Source of the DNA: Mimachlamys varia | Lineage: Eukaryota; Mollusca; Bivalvia; Pectinida; Pectinidae | Assembly: GCA_947623455.1 (NCBI GenBank) | Contig: OX392527.1 | Span: forward strand, 54,666,401 to 54,730,400 | Length of the DNA stretch: 64,000 nucleotides | Direction: 5' to 3' | Shown here: positions 1 to 11,559 of the stretch, in pieces | Layout: every line of letters begins with the position of its first letter | Position numbering within the stretch: position 1 is the first letter of the stretch | Made by a program: the position numbers and the translations under genes | The notes under the pieces: model-generated | The model's input: only the letters and a program-made list of their open reading frames with translations | What the model was told of the DNA's origin: nothing | The model's database searches: none

Positions 1-1150
1 GGGCCAACATGTACATACCATCAAAGTGTCATCCCATGCTGATAATTTTATACAAGTTAGAATGAATTCCAATACAATTCCAACAAATAATAGTCAAAAA
101 TGTGATTTCCCTATAGATTTTATATTAAAGTTCACCCCCTCCCCAGGGGCAAACATGAGACCCAAGGGTCATGAAATTCACAATTTTGGTAAAGCACCTT
201 AAGACCCTTCAATCTATGAAGAGTATTTGATTCCAGCATATCTGGGAGTAGAGGAGAAGATTTTTGAAGTTGTAGTCAATTTGACCCTTTTGACCCCGCC
301 CTCCAGCTCCTGGGGGTCAACTAGGGCCAACATGTGCATACCATCAAAGTGTCATCCCATGCTGATAATATGATACAAGTTAGAATGAATTCCAATACAA
401 ATCCAACAAATAATAGTCAAAAATGTGATTTCCCTATATAAACTATAGTAAAGTTTACCCCCTCCCCAGGGACAAACGTGAGACCCCAGGGTCATGAAAT
501 TCACAATTTTGGTAAAGCACCTTAAGACCCTTCCATCTATGAAGAGTATTTGATTCTACCATATCTGAGAGTAGAGAAGAAGATTTTTGAAATTTTTGTC
601 AATTTGACCCTTTTTGGCCCCGCCCTTCAGCCCCTGGGGGTCAACTAGGGCCAACATGTACATACCATCAAAGTGTCATCCCATGCTGATAATTTTATAC
701 AAGTTAGAATGAATTCCAATACAATTCCAACAAATAATAGTCAAAAATGTGATTTCCCTATAGATTTTATATTAAAGTTCACCCCCTCCCCAGGGGCAAA
801 CATGAGACCCAAGGGTCATGAAATTCACAATTTTGGTAAAGCACCTTAAGAACCTTCCATCTATGAAGGGTATTTGATTCTACCATATCTGAGAGTAGAG
901 GAGAAGATTTTTGAAGTTGTAGTCAATTTGACCCTTTTTGGCCCTGCCCCGCATGCCCCTGGGGGGTGGGGACCATATAATTCACAATCTTAGTTGAACT
1001 TGAGCCATAGAAGCTCCCTGTCAAATTTCATTGAATTTGTTTCAGTGGTTTTTGAGAAGAAGTCGAAAATGTAAAAAGTTTACGGAAGCACGACGACGGA
1101 CAAAAGGCGATTAGAATAGGTCACTTGAGACTTCGTCTCAGGTGACCTAA
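1..1150 (+). mobile_element. HINE/pearl-like element, 325-bp core, 5' end outside window
   Basis: About three tandem copies of a 325-bp unit (unit starts near 1, 324 and 649, each beginning near CCAACATGTACATACC) are followed by a short linker rich in GACGACGGAC and a perfect hairpin (AGGTCACTTGAGAC, loop, GTCTCAGGTGACCT) ending in CTAA. The complete relative at 41240-42561 shows that the missing 5' end should begin ACAAGAGGCCCATGGGCC. No protein is encoded. The structure matches pearl/Helentron-INE elements of bivalves; that class name is inference. Confidence 0.75.
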
Positions 1151-2250
1151 AAAGGTAGGTCATTACTCGGCATAAAGGCTGTAGATATTCACCGCGAGGT
1201 GTGTGACATTTATGGGGAGGGCCAAATGTCTCACAGGACTGTTTGTAGGTGGGTAGGTAAATTTAGTGCTGGGCAGCAGCAACTGAAAGATGCTGCTCAC
1301 CCAGGTCGTCCTGCAACAACTACGACCAAAGGTAACATAGGAAAAATCCAAAATATCCTCCAAACTGATGCTTGATTCACCGTAAGACAATTGGCTCGAA
1401 TGACAAACTTGCAAAAGCAAGAGTTCATGCAATTTTGAAGAAACACCTAAAAGTTAGAAAGATAAATGCAAGATGGATACCCCATTTGTTAACGGATGAG
1501 CAAAAGAAGACGCGTGTAACAATGGCAAAAAAACTTCTCAAAATGTACCCAAAATATAGTAAAAAGGCTTTTGATAATATAGTCACTGGTGATGAGACCT
1601 GGGTGTATTATTTTGAACCAAAGCGGAAGGTTGCCAACCGAATATGGGTCACTAAAAATGCCAGACGCCCAAGTATTGCCAAACGAATATGAACGGTAAA
1701 GAAGGTTTTGTATGCTACTTTTTTCACTAATAAGGGTCCAGCTATTCAAATCCTGGTCCAAAAGGCAGAACGCTCACAGGCAAGTTCTATAAAAACGTTG
1801 TTCTGAGAAAGTTGTAGAACTACTACAAAAGTTGCCGCCCAAAAACAGGACTGCAGTATGTCCGACTTTTGCATGATAATGCACCCGCTCACAAGGCACA
1901 TATTGTGACTGACTTTTTGGAGTCAGAGAAGGTTACCGTCCTTCTGCACCCTCCGTATTCGCCAGACTTGGCCCCCTGCGACTATTTTCTCTTTCCAAAA
2001 CTTAAATATCATTTATCTGGAAGGAGATACAATTCAAGAAATGCACTTGGATCTGCTGTTTATCAGTGTCCGATGGGTGTACCCATTGAAGAGTATGAAA
2101 AATGCTTCCAAAAATGGATTGACCGGCTAAAAAGGTGTGTTCTGGCTAGCAGAGAGTATTTTGAAGGGCAGAGCAAATTAAAATGAACAAAAGCACTTCC
2201 GCTATATGAGCACCGATGCAAGTGACATTATTTTTGGAACATCTCTCGTA
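1151..2250 (+). mobile_element. Mariner-like element, 5' truncated
   Basis: The sequence right after the preceding HINE hairpin is mariner transposase code. The 3' end (ATTATTTTTGGAACATCTCT then CGTA) looks like a mariner terminal repeat and is followed by TA, after which a 36-bp minisatellite starts. The 5' terminal repeat and first codons are absent, probably displaced by the element at 1-1150. The insertion therefore lies in or at the edge of the minisatellite. Confidence 0.75.
1152..2186 (+). pseudogene. Mariner (D,D34D) transposase pseudogene
   Basis: The reading frames give, in order, a helix-turn-helix N-terminal part (AVDIHREVCDIYGEGQM, then HRTVCRWVGKFSAG), a first catalytic block VTGDETWVYYFEP near 1586-1624, a second block HDNAPAH near 1872, and YSPDLAPCDYFLFP near 1957-1998. 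The second and third aspartates are 34 residues apart, as in classic mariner. The gene is dead: an in-frame TGA interrupts at about 1373, a TGA follows AKRI at about 1690, and the frame shifts between about 1690 and 1869 before the HDNAPAH block. Known mariner transposases of about 350 residues cut and paste DNA at TA sites in the nucleus; this copy cannot make one. The start codon is missing. Confidence 0.9.
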
Positions 2251-2732
2251 TATCGGAACTCTTCCATTGATAAAAGGACAGAATATATCGGAAATCTTTC
2301 CATTGAAAAAAGGACAGAATATATCCGAACTCTTTCCAGTGATAAATGGACGAAATATATCAGAACACTTTCCATTGATAAAAGGACGGAATATATCCGA
2401 ACTATTTCCAGTGATAAAAGGACGGAATAAATCAGAACTCTTTCCAGTGATAAAAGGACAGAATATATCGGACACTTTGATCAAGTGATCAAAGGACAGA
2501 CTATATCGGAACACTTTCCACTGGTAAAAAGGACAGAATATATCGGAACACTTTCCAGTGATAAAAGGACGGAATATATCGGAACTCTTTCCAGTGATAA
2601 AAGGACAGAATATATCGGAACTTTTTCCATTGATAAAAGGACAAAATACATTGGGACACTTTGATCATAGGACGGAATATATCGGAACTCTTTCAAGTGA
2701 TAATTTGACAGAATATATTGAAACACTTTTGA
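2251..2732 (+). repeat. 36-bp minisatellite, left block
   Basis: Tandem 36-bp units of the type TATATCGGAACTCTTTCCAG followed by TGATAAAAGGACAGAA, about 13 copies with scattered substitutions and a few short or long units. Open frames here on both strands come from the periodicity (36 is divisible by 3) and are not genes. The array resumes at 3807 after an inserted HINE. Confidence 0.9.
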
Positions 2733-3806
2733 ACAAGAGGCCCAGAGGGCCTGTATCGCTCACCTGGATACATTGGTATCTAGTTAATCATGATTTTTTG
2801 AATAACTTTTTGGCTCGCCCCTCAGCCCCCTAGGGGGTCAGTCCCACCATTAGTACAATTTTGAATCTTGAGCACCTAGGGATGCTTCCTGCCAAATAAG
2901 GCTCATTTCCAATCAATGGTTATGGAGAAGTCGTTTAAACCAATATAGCTAAATAACCCTTTTTGACCCCGCCCCTCAGCCCCCTAGGGGGTCAGTCCAA
3001 CCATGAGTACAATTTTGAATCCTGAGCATCTAGGGATGGTTCCTACCAAATAAGGTTGATTTCCAATCAGTGGTTAAGGAGAAGTCGCTTAAACCAATAT
3101 AGCTAAATAACAATTTTTGGCCCCAACCCTCAGCCCCCTAGGGGGTCATTCCCACCATGAGTACAATTTTGAATCCTGAGCACCTAGGGATGGTTCCTAC
3201 CAAATAAGGTTGATTTCCAATCAGTGGTTAAGGAGAAGTCGCTTAAACCAATATAGCTAAATAACAATTTTTGGCCCCAACCCTCAGCCCCCTAGGGGAT
3301 CATTCCCACCATGAGTACAATTTTGAATCCTGAGCACCTAGGGATGCTTCCTGCTAAATAAGGTTGATTACCAATCAGTGGTTATGAAGAAGTTGCTAAT
3401 ATCAATATAGCTAAATATTTTTTTATGGCCCCCCACCCCTCAGCCCCCTAGGGGGTCATTCCCACCATGAGTACAATTTTGAATCCTGAGCACCCAGGGA
3501 TTCTTTCTGCCAAATAAGGCTGATTTCCAATCAGTGGTTATGGAGAAGAAGTCGCTTAAACCAATATTACTAAATAACCCTTTTTGGCCCCGTCCCTCAG
3601 CCCCTTAGGGGATCAGTCCCGCCATTAGTACAATTTTGAATCCTGGCCACCCAAGGATGCTTCCTGCCAAATTAGGTTGATTTCCTATCAGTGGTTATGG
3701 AGGAGAAGTCGTTGAAAGAAATTGTTGACAGACGACGGACGGACGGACGGACAGACGCCACGGTATGGCATAAGCTCACCTCGGTCCTTCGGACCAGGTG
3801 AGCTAA
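2733..3806 (+). mobile_element. HINE/pearl-like element, 155-bp core (type II)
   Basis: It starts with the hairpin ACAAGAGGCCCAGAGGGCC and GCTCACCTGG, contains about six 155-bp units (each with a CCCCCTAGGGGGTCAGTCCC block), then GACGG/ACGG repeats near 3727-3755, and ends with a hairpin (CTCGGTCCTTCGGACCAGG) and TGAGCTAA. It interrupts the 36-bp minisatellite, which continues on the right. Confidence 0.85.
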
Positions 3807-3899
3807 TAATAAAAGATCAGAATATATCGGAACACTTTACAGTGATAAAAGAACAGAATACATCAGAACTCTGTCCAAGGATAAAAGGACAGAATTTAT
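3807..3899 (+). repeat. 36-bp minisatellite, right block
   Basis: About 2.5 units of the same 36-bp repeat found at 2251-2732, separated from it by the inserted element 2733-3806. Confidence 0.85.
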
Positions 3900-4549
3900 C
3901 ATCTACACCGTGTATATACTGCTTAATACCACCTACCAAATTTTCCCATTTTAGGACTCACACAGCTCAATAATTTACTATATGTTATTACTAAGCTTTC
4001 GAGCTAATAACTTTAATATTTGAAGTTCAACACTTGTGAAAACTGCCTAATTTCACAGATACATACATGACAAAGGCTTCATGGGGCATTTTATGAGGAG
4101 TTTACTGGCATATTAGCTCGCTACAGGCGTCTGCTTCGGACAACCGGAAATTTACATGTCAAACCAGTGAAATGGGACGGGAACACCCTCTGAACACTGA
4201 CTTTTGACCCCATATCAATCTGCCATCACATATCAAAATCTACCAAAAGTATATATTTTTGTAAAGTTAAATATCTACAGATTTCATTCAATGCAGAATA
4301 GGTCAACAATTACTATTTAAATTACTCAGAATCACTGTACTTAGCCGGAACAAATTTTCAGTAGGGGCTACAAACGTATGAAACACTTCGTGATAGGCTG
4401 ATTTAGTTGTGCGTGTCCTTTACAGCACTTGAGAGAATGTATTTTCTCAAATAAGAACGTCGCAATTAGATGACGTCATATTCGGAAATAGTATCCCAAC
4501 AAAATTGATCCGCGTAAGAAAACAGTCTGTCATAAAAATATCAATAAAC
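3900..4549. other. Unassigned AT-rich spacer
   Basis: No repeat core, splice-bounded exon or convincing open frame was seen here. It lies between the minisatellite and a HINE-like array. Confidence 0.5.
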
Positions 4550-5808
4550 ACAAGATCCAAAGAGGGATCTTGGCGCCCACCATTGTTGATTTTTCATTCA
4601 TTCTTAAAAAGATGGATGTTTTACCTTCTACTTTTAACTTTCATTTATGTATTTAATCTTAATTAAATTTTTTTTCTTTCATTTATGTATTTTATCCTAG
4701 TGCTATGAACTTAAATTTCTTGCGAAAATTGAACAGTTGAAATAAGGTATCTAATCAGATGTTTTGTTTTCCTGATAAATTCCAACATCCAAAACTTGGG
4801 AACCTGCATATGAAATTGTGGAAAGATCCATCCAATAGTTCACAAGATATAATGTTATGGATTTTCATTGTCAAAATCCAAGATGGTGGCCTGTCAGCCA
4901 TTTCTGTTTTTCCAATCAGTCTCAAAATAAATACAGCACAACAAGGGACCAAGGGAACCTGCAAATGAAATTTGGGAAAGCTCCATTCAATACTTCCCAA
5001 GATATAACAATAACAAAGTTTCATTGTCAAAATCCAAGATGGCCGCCTTTCAGTCATTTTGCTTTTTCTGATCAGTCCTAAAATCAATACAGCAAAACTG
5101 CGGACCAAGGGGAACCTGCATATGAAATTTGGGAAAGATCTCTCAAATACTTCACAAGATATAACAATAACAAATTTCCATCAGCCATTTTGTTTTCCTC
5201 AATCAGTCCAAAAATCAATACACCACAACTAAGAATCAAGGGAAACCTGCATATGCAATTGGGGAAAGATCCATTCAATATTTCACAAGATATAATGATA
5301 ACAAATTTTCATCATCAAAATCCATGATGGCCATCTGTAAGCCATTTTATTTTTGATTAGTCCCAAAATCAATACAGCACAATAGGAGACAAACGGGAAC
5401 TTACATATGAAATTAAAGAATGATCCATCCGGTATTTCTCAAGAAATAGCTATAACAAACTATTACTCACTAATCCAAGAAGGCCACCTCGCATCCATAT
5501 TGTTTATCGGATTTGTCTTGTTAAAAATGGAAAATGCAAAACTAAGCACCAAGGGGAACCTACATATGAAATTTGAAAATGATCCATCCAGTACTTCTCC
5601 AGAAATAGCAATAACAAACTATTACAAATCCAAGATGGGCGCCTGTCGGCCACATTGTTTATAAGATTTGTCCGAAAATTAAGTATGCAAAACTAGGCAC
5701 CAAGGGGAACCTACATATGAAATTTGAGAAGGATCCATCCAGTACTTCAGAAATTGCAATAACAAACTGTAACTCACAATTTCAAGATCTGATTATAGTG
5801 GGCTAAAA
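4550..5808 (+). mobile_element. HINE-like element, type C core (about 150-165 bp), degenerate
   Basis: The 5' end ACAAGATCCAAAGAGGGATC is a variant of the hairpin terminus also seen at 25015 and 34596 (ACAAGAGATCCCAGAGGGATC). The body is about six diverged units, each with an AACCTGCATATGAAATTTGG block, a GATAACAATAACAAA block and AATCCAAGATGGC. The end is degenerate, with GGGCTAAAAA near 5800. No ACGG tract survives. Small open frames inside are repeat artefacts. Confidence 0.65.
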
Positions 5809-6764
5809 ATAATGAAAAGATATTTTGAGAATAAAAACACCATTTCAAGTGTAAATATGCATATAAGATATAAGAAAGTCAATGGGGATATCTTTGATTT
5901 CAAATTATTATTTTTTTCATATCTTTTGAGGGGTGGAGATCTCAACTGTTTAAATGTTATGACTCAGGAGTTATGTCTGCAAGGGCGTGGCAGGCACTGG
6001 GATCAAATCTAAAATCATGATTGTGATTGTCTCTTTATGACAAGCAATTCTATATATAGTTTTGGGTTGGGGATCTCAACCGTTTAAAAGCTATGACTCA
6101 GTCCCCACCCTTTGTCCCAAGAAGGTTTGGAGTCACAATTTACACAAAATCCGTTTGTTGTCCTGGGCCTAAGGAATATTTCTGACCAAATATGATTCAA
6201 ATCAATTCAGGACTTTAGGATTAGTAGTGATTTAAAAGAGCAATTAAGCGAAGTTTGTTTACTTTTTTATAATATCACTAACATCAACATTCCTTGAAAG
6301 TCAAACTCCTTGTGTCCAATTATTTACCACACACATACATGTGGTCGTGCCATCTGGCGCGGTTATTTCGTGCTATATTTTGATGTCACTATATTTGGTG
6401 GTGGCCTTCACAAGAATTAAACTGACCACATTGGATCATCGGCTACACGGTATGTAATTATTAAGTACGGATTGCTTTGTCTGAATATTCGTAATTTTCA
6501 TTCATTTTAAATAAGTGGGTTCACTAAATTGCCTCTTTAAAAGGCTTTACCTCTATTTCCCTTATTGGGCCCCACCCCTCCAGCCCCAGGGGATTCAGTC
6601 ACCATTTATACAAAATCTGTTCGTCTCCTCAAAAGGATATTTTTGACCAAATTTGGTTCAAATCCATTCAGTACTTCATAAAAGGTTTTACCTCTATTTG
6701 ACCCCTTTGGGGTCAGAGTCACCATTTATGCAAAATCTATTCCCCTTCAGTACAGGTGAGCTAA
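5809..6764 (+). mobile_element. Partial HINE-like element (3' part)
   Basis: Contains the GGGGTGGGGATCTCAACCG block shared with 9600, 16750 and 16900, one or two cores of the CCCCAGGGG...CAGTCACCATTTATAC type, and the 3' terminus ACAGGTGAGCTAAAAAT. No 5' hairpin was found, so the left boundary is arbitrary. Confidence 0.5.
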
Positions 6765-9164
6765 AAATGTAAAATCAAAGCATTTAACTTTGTATCTTTT
6801 ACTTTCGTTTGAAAGCAACATTGAAATTGACCATTTCAAAAATTATCTGTATTTTTTCTCATCCAACTCAAAAGAATGCAAGCCTGCATTGGTTGAGAAA
6901 GGAAAGACAACTTTTTATCAATGACTTAAATATGTTTGCCCATTTCAAAAGACAGCTGAATGTATGTATAACACAAATGTATATACATACAAATACATAT
7001 TCTTCACAAAGGCCTCAAGAAAGATTAAAACCAAGGCCAAACACTACCCACCTGCAAAAGCTCCTAATATTCTACAGCTGTGAGCAATATTGAATTATCC
7101 ACAAATGCTTAAGTAGGACATTCTGCTAACAGTTACATAAATTCAGATGAACACTTCAATAAGGCTGTCATTTTGATATTCCAACTTTTCTAATCCTAAA
7201 ATGTCATTTCATTTTACTCTTAAACCCCACAAGACATTAAAACATTACCAAATCAAAAGTTGGAATAATTCATCAAAACATTTCAGGGGTGAGTGAGATA
7301 AGAACTCCAATATCATGCCAGCCAAGTCAAACTTTTTACACTTGCAATTTACCTTAGTTGCTGTATATTTATTTGCTGGTGTCATATTGATCAGATTGCA
7401 TATCATTATTTTAGAATCTGATGTGTACTTACCTCTGCTCTTTTTGCTATCTAATTCATTGAAAAAATATATCTGCACCCACTCAGGATGCAGATGAACG
7501 GATTTTGTTTGACATCATACCTGGTAAGAACTATATCAGCACAATTACCATCCGAATTCAGCTAATTGAATGGCAGCAGCCTCATCCAATATGCATTAAT
7601 CTGGCTAAGCATCAAACTTGGGCTAGCCGGAGCATTTAGTGACAGATTTGGCAAGCGAAGATTGGTCTTTGTAAATTTGACAACAACTTTCAGACACATT
7701 CTTCCAAAATCCCAGATGGTCTCTGGCACCCATATCAAATTTAAACTTAACTCCAAACATTAGCTAGGAATTCATATCTGTACTATTTGAAAGAACAGAC
7801 CGGAATGACTACAAAAACTATTTTAGTGGCATTTTAGACCACTATTTTAATTCAGTAGGAGGGTGTATTCATTCTCATTCTAAAGGAACTTTGATAAAAA
7901 TCATGCCTTCAAAAGATAAAAGAAACCACTTCAGCTATCAAAGCAAATACCGGTACTTAAGGAGGAAAATTTGAACTTGATATCCACATTATCAGTATTT
8001 GTAGGAGTTTTATGAAACTCAGTATTTCCTCCTGTTTATTGTTGGGGAACCAAAAATGACACTAAATACCCATCCATCTTCACGCAGGTGATGGAAGTTG
8101 TCACAGACAATCAACGGAATTGATATTTACTCAGTTACTAAATGACAATAATTTTTCTGATGGAGTTGTACTTTATGGAAACAGCGAATGAATTATACAT
8201 AGGTAACATCATAATTGATTAATCTGAAATAGAAATGAAACACAAAGCAACACATCAGAGATTTGTACAGACATTTATTGCTCTGTAAACACATTATGTC
8301 ATAGTAACAAGATTCCAACACATAACATGTACAAACAATTCAGTCTGTATACCAACCTGTAAAAACTTACCAAATATGATGGGGGAAATATTTAGATAGT
8401 TGGTCCTTTAAATAAACTAATTGAAGCCATACATTAATCTGTCCAAAAACACTGACATTTCACATGTCCTATGTTTGTATTTGAATGCTATGGTACTCAA
8501 CCACAGTGTTCCACTTAGATGTCGAAATACAATACTCTGAGAAATGAGAAATCCTCAACCTTATTGGACAGAGACCTATTCAGAAATTATTATTCATACA
8601 AACCTATTTATATACCCACAAACAAAACAAAGCCTTACAATTTCTCTTTGTCAAAAATACCAACAGGATCAATCCTAAATAGAATTTTATCATCCAATGT
8701 ATTATGTATTAGGATAGCATGCAAGATTACAGTAAACAAATGATTTAACTTTGAATTTCGTTATCAGTTATTTTAATTCTTAAAAACAGCTTTATGGTTC
8801 TCTTTGTAACAAATCTTCTTCAAACACTTGAACAAGACAAAAAAGATTTCTATAGAAAACTGGTTTATAGTGACTGGTTACCATAACAACCATAAATTTG
8901 AGAAAGGAAATGTTGCATGCACATCTACACATGGTCCTTTATATCTGTTTGAAGTTTCATTGAAATTGGCCAAGTAGTTTAAGAGAAGTTGTCTGGACAA
9001 AATTTTTCTACAGACAGGCAGACTGAAAATACTGGAAGTACTAAATTATATAAAGGAGGCTTTATTTAGATGTTTCGACATGGTAAAAGAATGGAATTTA
9101 AAAGGATTTTGGTCATGATTTTGCAAATATTGTAAAAAGTGATGAAGTTTGTAGCACATTTCAA
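6765..9164. other. Unassigned sequence, no supported gene
   Basis: 2.4 kb of AT-rich sequence. At about 7500-7765 all of several frames on both strands stay open for 60-90 codons and the base composition is less AT-rich. This could be an exon or an old element, but no splice sites or recognisable protein were identified, so no gene is called. Confidence 0.4.
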
Positions 9165-10127
9165 ACAAGACACCAAGAGGGCCTGTATCGCTCACCTAGA
9201 TACATTGGTATCTTGGTAATCATGTTAAACTATTTTCCAAAAATATCCCATGGACAGGGACAGATAGATAGATACATTGGTATCTAGGTAATCATGGTAA
9301 CATATTTTCCAAAAAGATCCCATGGACAGGGACAGACCTGAAGACAAATCATTGAGGCATATCTGTATAAATTAAAGTGTGGTTAATGGGTAAGTTTCTC
9401 AACTGTTTTCAAGTTTAACTGAGAAACTGGGTCCCTAAGGGCTGTGACCAGACCTCGACATCAATGCTAATATCATGATAGCATTTGTCTCTTTATGCCC
9501 AACAATTGTATAGTATTTGGTTAGGAAGTCTACAAGGGCATGGTAGATCCTAAGATCAAATCTATATCAGGATTGTGATCATCTCTTAATGCCCAGAAAT
9601 TGTATATATAGTTTTGGGGTGGAGATCTCGGCGTCACCATTTATACAAAATATGTTTTCCTTGTCCAAAGGATGATTTTGACCAAATTTAGTTCAAATCA
9701 ATTCAGTACTTTATGACTAGTAGGCATTTAAAAGGATTTTCCTCTATTTCCCTTTTTGGCCCTGCCCCTTCGGCCCCAGGGGGGTCAGAAGCACCATTTA
9801 TACAAAATCTGTTGCCCTCCCCCAAAGGTTGTTTTCTGACCAAATTTGGTTCAAATCTATTCAGTGTCAGTACTTTATGACTAATAGGCATTTAAAATGC
9901 TTTTCCTCCATTTCCATATTTAGCCCCGCGCCTCCGGCCCCAGGGGGGTCAGAAGCACATTTTATACAAAATCTGTTCCCCTCCTCCAAAATATGATTCT
10001 GACCAAATTTACTTTATGACAAGTAGGGATTTAAAAGACTTTTCCTCTAATTCCTCTGTGTGGTTCAGGACTAGTTGGGATTTATAGGAAAAGTTGATAG
10101 AAAGTCGATTCTGGCCAGGTGAGCTAA
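9165..10127 (+). mobile_element. HINE/pearl-like element, short diverged copy
   Basis: The 5' end ACAAGACACCAAGAGGGCC plus TGTATCGCTCACCTAG is a mutated form of the standard hairpin. It is followed by two GATACATTGGTATC repeats, a GGGGTGGAGATCTCGG block, three cores with CCCCAGGGGGGTCAGAAGCA, and the 3' end GGCCAGGTGAGCTAAAAA. The ACGG tract is missing. Confidence 0.7.
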
Positions 10128-10538
10128 AAATACTGACTAGCCCATCAACGAGCATTCGATTGTGTCCCGGGATCTCGATATTGACAGTCAAAGTTGACCG
10201 CTCCCGACTGGCGAGAATTTTAATGAGCTGATCGGTCTCGTGGATACATGTGACGTCACTGAAGCACAACTGATCAGAGGTACATTGACGAAAATAGTTT
10301 CATAGAAAAACACCTATTGAATTCAACATGTATATCAATCTTGATTGTTGTCAAATCCTTTTGTTTTACCAATAAAATATCTTGGGGGGAGAAATATAGC
10401 TATGTAATTGGAAACTAGAGGAAATAGGAAATGCCATTTAAAAATATTATGATGTTAGTGTAATTACACATCCACCTCTTGCTAACATGAATGCTTCTAC
10501 AAAGGGCCACAGAATTAGAAAAGTCTGTGAAAGGACTA
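10128..10538. other. Unassigned spacer
   Basis: About 400 bases between a HINE and a TIR element. No gene or repeat was recognised. Confidence 0.4.
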
Positions 10539-11559
10539 CCGTATTTTACCGGGAATAAGCCCCCTCTCACGAATAAGCCCCCTCCCCACTTTGGCAAAGG
10601 TTCTTGGAATAGGGTGGGAGCCTGGGAATAAGCCCCCACCATAAATTTTGTCTTTCTCTCAATAAAAAGCATATTAATTTCTTTTTAATTTTGTGTCTGA
10701 ACATAAAATATATCTGTGTGCAAAAAAATATCTATAAGGCTAAAATTGAAATAAAACATTGTTTAACTGGTGTTAAGAACACCATACTTTCATGTTTGAA
10801 CTGGTTGTGCATTTTGCAAACTTTGAACAAAAACGAAATATTATTCCTGTACTTGATCCATTAAATGTAAGTCTGTATTGAAAAAGAAAATAAAGAAAAT
10901 ATATTTTATAGTGATAAAGTAAAAGTAAATTCATTTTGAAGTAGTTTGTTGCCAAGTAGTTTGTTTCAAATCTAACCTTTCTGTCAATATCAGTTCGTTA
11001 AAATTGTCATTCTGAAATTTGTATCAACCGGCTCTCTGAGAAAACAAGATGGCTGCCTTCAGCTGGCCTTACCGTTTTTTGGAAGACTTTTATCCATAAA
11101 TACATGTCTCTTGCTCTATCTCAAATCTCGTAATGGCGGTAGCCAAACGACAAGCAGTCTTATTGTCATGCTATTAATTTCTTTTACATATCTGAATGTT
11201 ATTATTGTATCTAAATGAATACTTATTAACTTATAAATGAAAATTCATTCAAGATGATGATTGATAAATTGAATTATCTAGACCAATTGCTAATAGAAAA
11301 TCTGTTAACAGCACCATCAATGGCATCAATTTATAGTGACTGTTTTTAAACATTCTGAATGTAAATTGTTATTTTAACTAACCAAACAACTAGAATTACA
11401 TAACTGGTATCTTGTGGACTGAGTGCCTAGATCAAAACAGTAGAATATCCAAGATGGCGGACTTTTGTGAACAGGGGTGTATTCGGGAATAAGACCCCTC
11501 CCTACTTTTGATCAATTATTTTTCTCAGGGGGTGGGGGCTTATTCCCGGTCAAATACGG
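10539..11559. mobile_element. 1.0-kb TIR element with TA duplication
   Basis: The left end CCGTATTTTACCGGGAATAA (then GCCCCC) and the inverted right end (reverse complement CCGTATTTGACCGGGAATAA then GCCCCC) match at 25 of 26 positions. Both are flanked by TA (10537-10538 and 11560-11561). An internal second GAATAAGCCCCCT lies next to each end. No transposase is visible, so it is a non-autonomous DNA element; the superfamily is not assigned. Confidence 0.8.

Noticed and set aside
7500..7765. Possible exon open in several frames
   Set aside because: Several frames on both strands are equally open, no splice sites could be tied to one of them, and no family was recognised.
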